From: UBA4363 sp002393965
GTDB lineage: Bacteria > Bacteroidota > Bacteroidia > Bacteroidales > Paludibacteraceae
DNA length: 51,283 bases
NCBI GenBank assembly: GCA_946542925.1
Contig: CAMNLA010000004.1
Span: 1 to 51,283, forward strand
Reading direction: 5' to 3'
Shown: piece by piece, positions 51,228 to 51,283 of the stretch
Numbering within the stretch: the stretch's first letter is position 1
Layout: every line of letters begins with the position of its first letter
Notes under the pieces: generated by a model
Databases searched by the model: none
The model's input: only the letters and a program-made list of their open reading frames with translations
Told to the model about the DNA's origin: nothing
Made by a program: the position numbers and the translations under genes

Positions 51228-51283
51228 TATTGTGTTTTGTTTTTCATTAGTCTTTTTCTGTTCCTTTTGAGCCGTTTGGATGG

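Noticed and set aside
1..51283. CRISPR array
   Set aside because: No evenly spaced direct repeats were noticed. The intergenic repeats found are degenerate, few and far apart, and no cas gene is present.

Overview
The window reads as ordinary chromosome of a member of the Bacteroidales (Bacteroidota). The signs are a RibBA fusion enzyme next to an LptF/LptG-type permease, PorT and GldB-type proteins, a DUF4290-MurA pair, a GLPGLI-type protein, large secreted proteins with type IX secretion (T9SS) style C-termini, and many upstream regions with the Bacteroidetes -7 box TAnnTTTG. I cannot place it to genus. A Porphyromonas- or Prevotella-like relative is plausible, but that is inference.

Layout. 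1-5150: repeat-bearing intergenic DNA, ribBA with the lptF-like gene (minus strand), then an iron-type alcohol dehydrogenase and a carboxymuconolactone-decarboxylase-fold protein (plus). 5200-9130: a gene remnant, cytidine deaminase, two peptidoglycan-hydrolase-like genes around a DUF721 gene, a 55-residue ferredoxin and mscL. 9130-13470: porT, gldB-like, an MBL hydrolase and an outer membrane barrel protein, separated by repeat-like intergenic DNA. 13780-17840: purM and recF (minus), a membrane TPR protein, ribH, tRNA-Tyr and tRNA-Gly. 17900-21970: an apparent operon of bactofilin, a DUF4105 membrane protein, an alkaline-phosphatase-superfamily protein and ung. 21970-27130: a HAD phosphatase, pgi, gpsA and lysS, all minus. 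27280-37480: a Do/HtrA protease followed by a three-gene block of unfamiliar secreted proteins (787, 1680 and 211 aa). 37680-39550: a lone glycosyltransferase and a decayed stretch. 39550-44030: murA, DUF4290 and tsaB (minus), divergent from yicC-gmk (plus). 44030-48730: a translationally coupled deacetylase-GT4-GT2 operon divergent from murB. 48830-51230: GLPGLI-type, maf and UbiA prenyltransferase genes (minus).

How the genes relate. Envelope building is the common thread: murA, murB, the lptF-like permease, muralytic enzymes, MscL, bactofilin, HtrA, three glycosyltransferases and a UbiA lipid enzyme. PorT is a T9SS component, and the 1680-aa protein ends like a T9SS cargo, so the secreted block is probably exported by that system. 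Riboflavin synthesis is represented by ribBA and ribH at separate sites.

The points most worth a second look are: the three-gene secreted block with a T9G9 tract ahead of it and a 211-aa partner with a sorting-tail-like C-terminus; four genes whose -7 box lies only 5-8 nt before the start codon, suggesting leaderless transcripts; the ribH stop codon overlapping tRNA-Tyr; MurA with Asp in place of the fosfomycin-target Cys; and a family of degenerate intergenic repeats.
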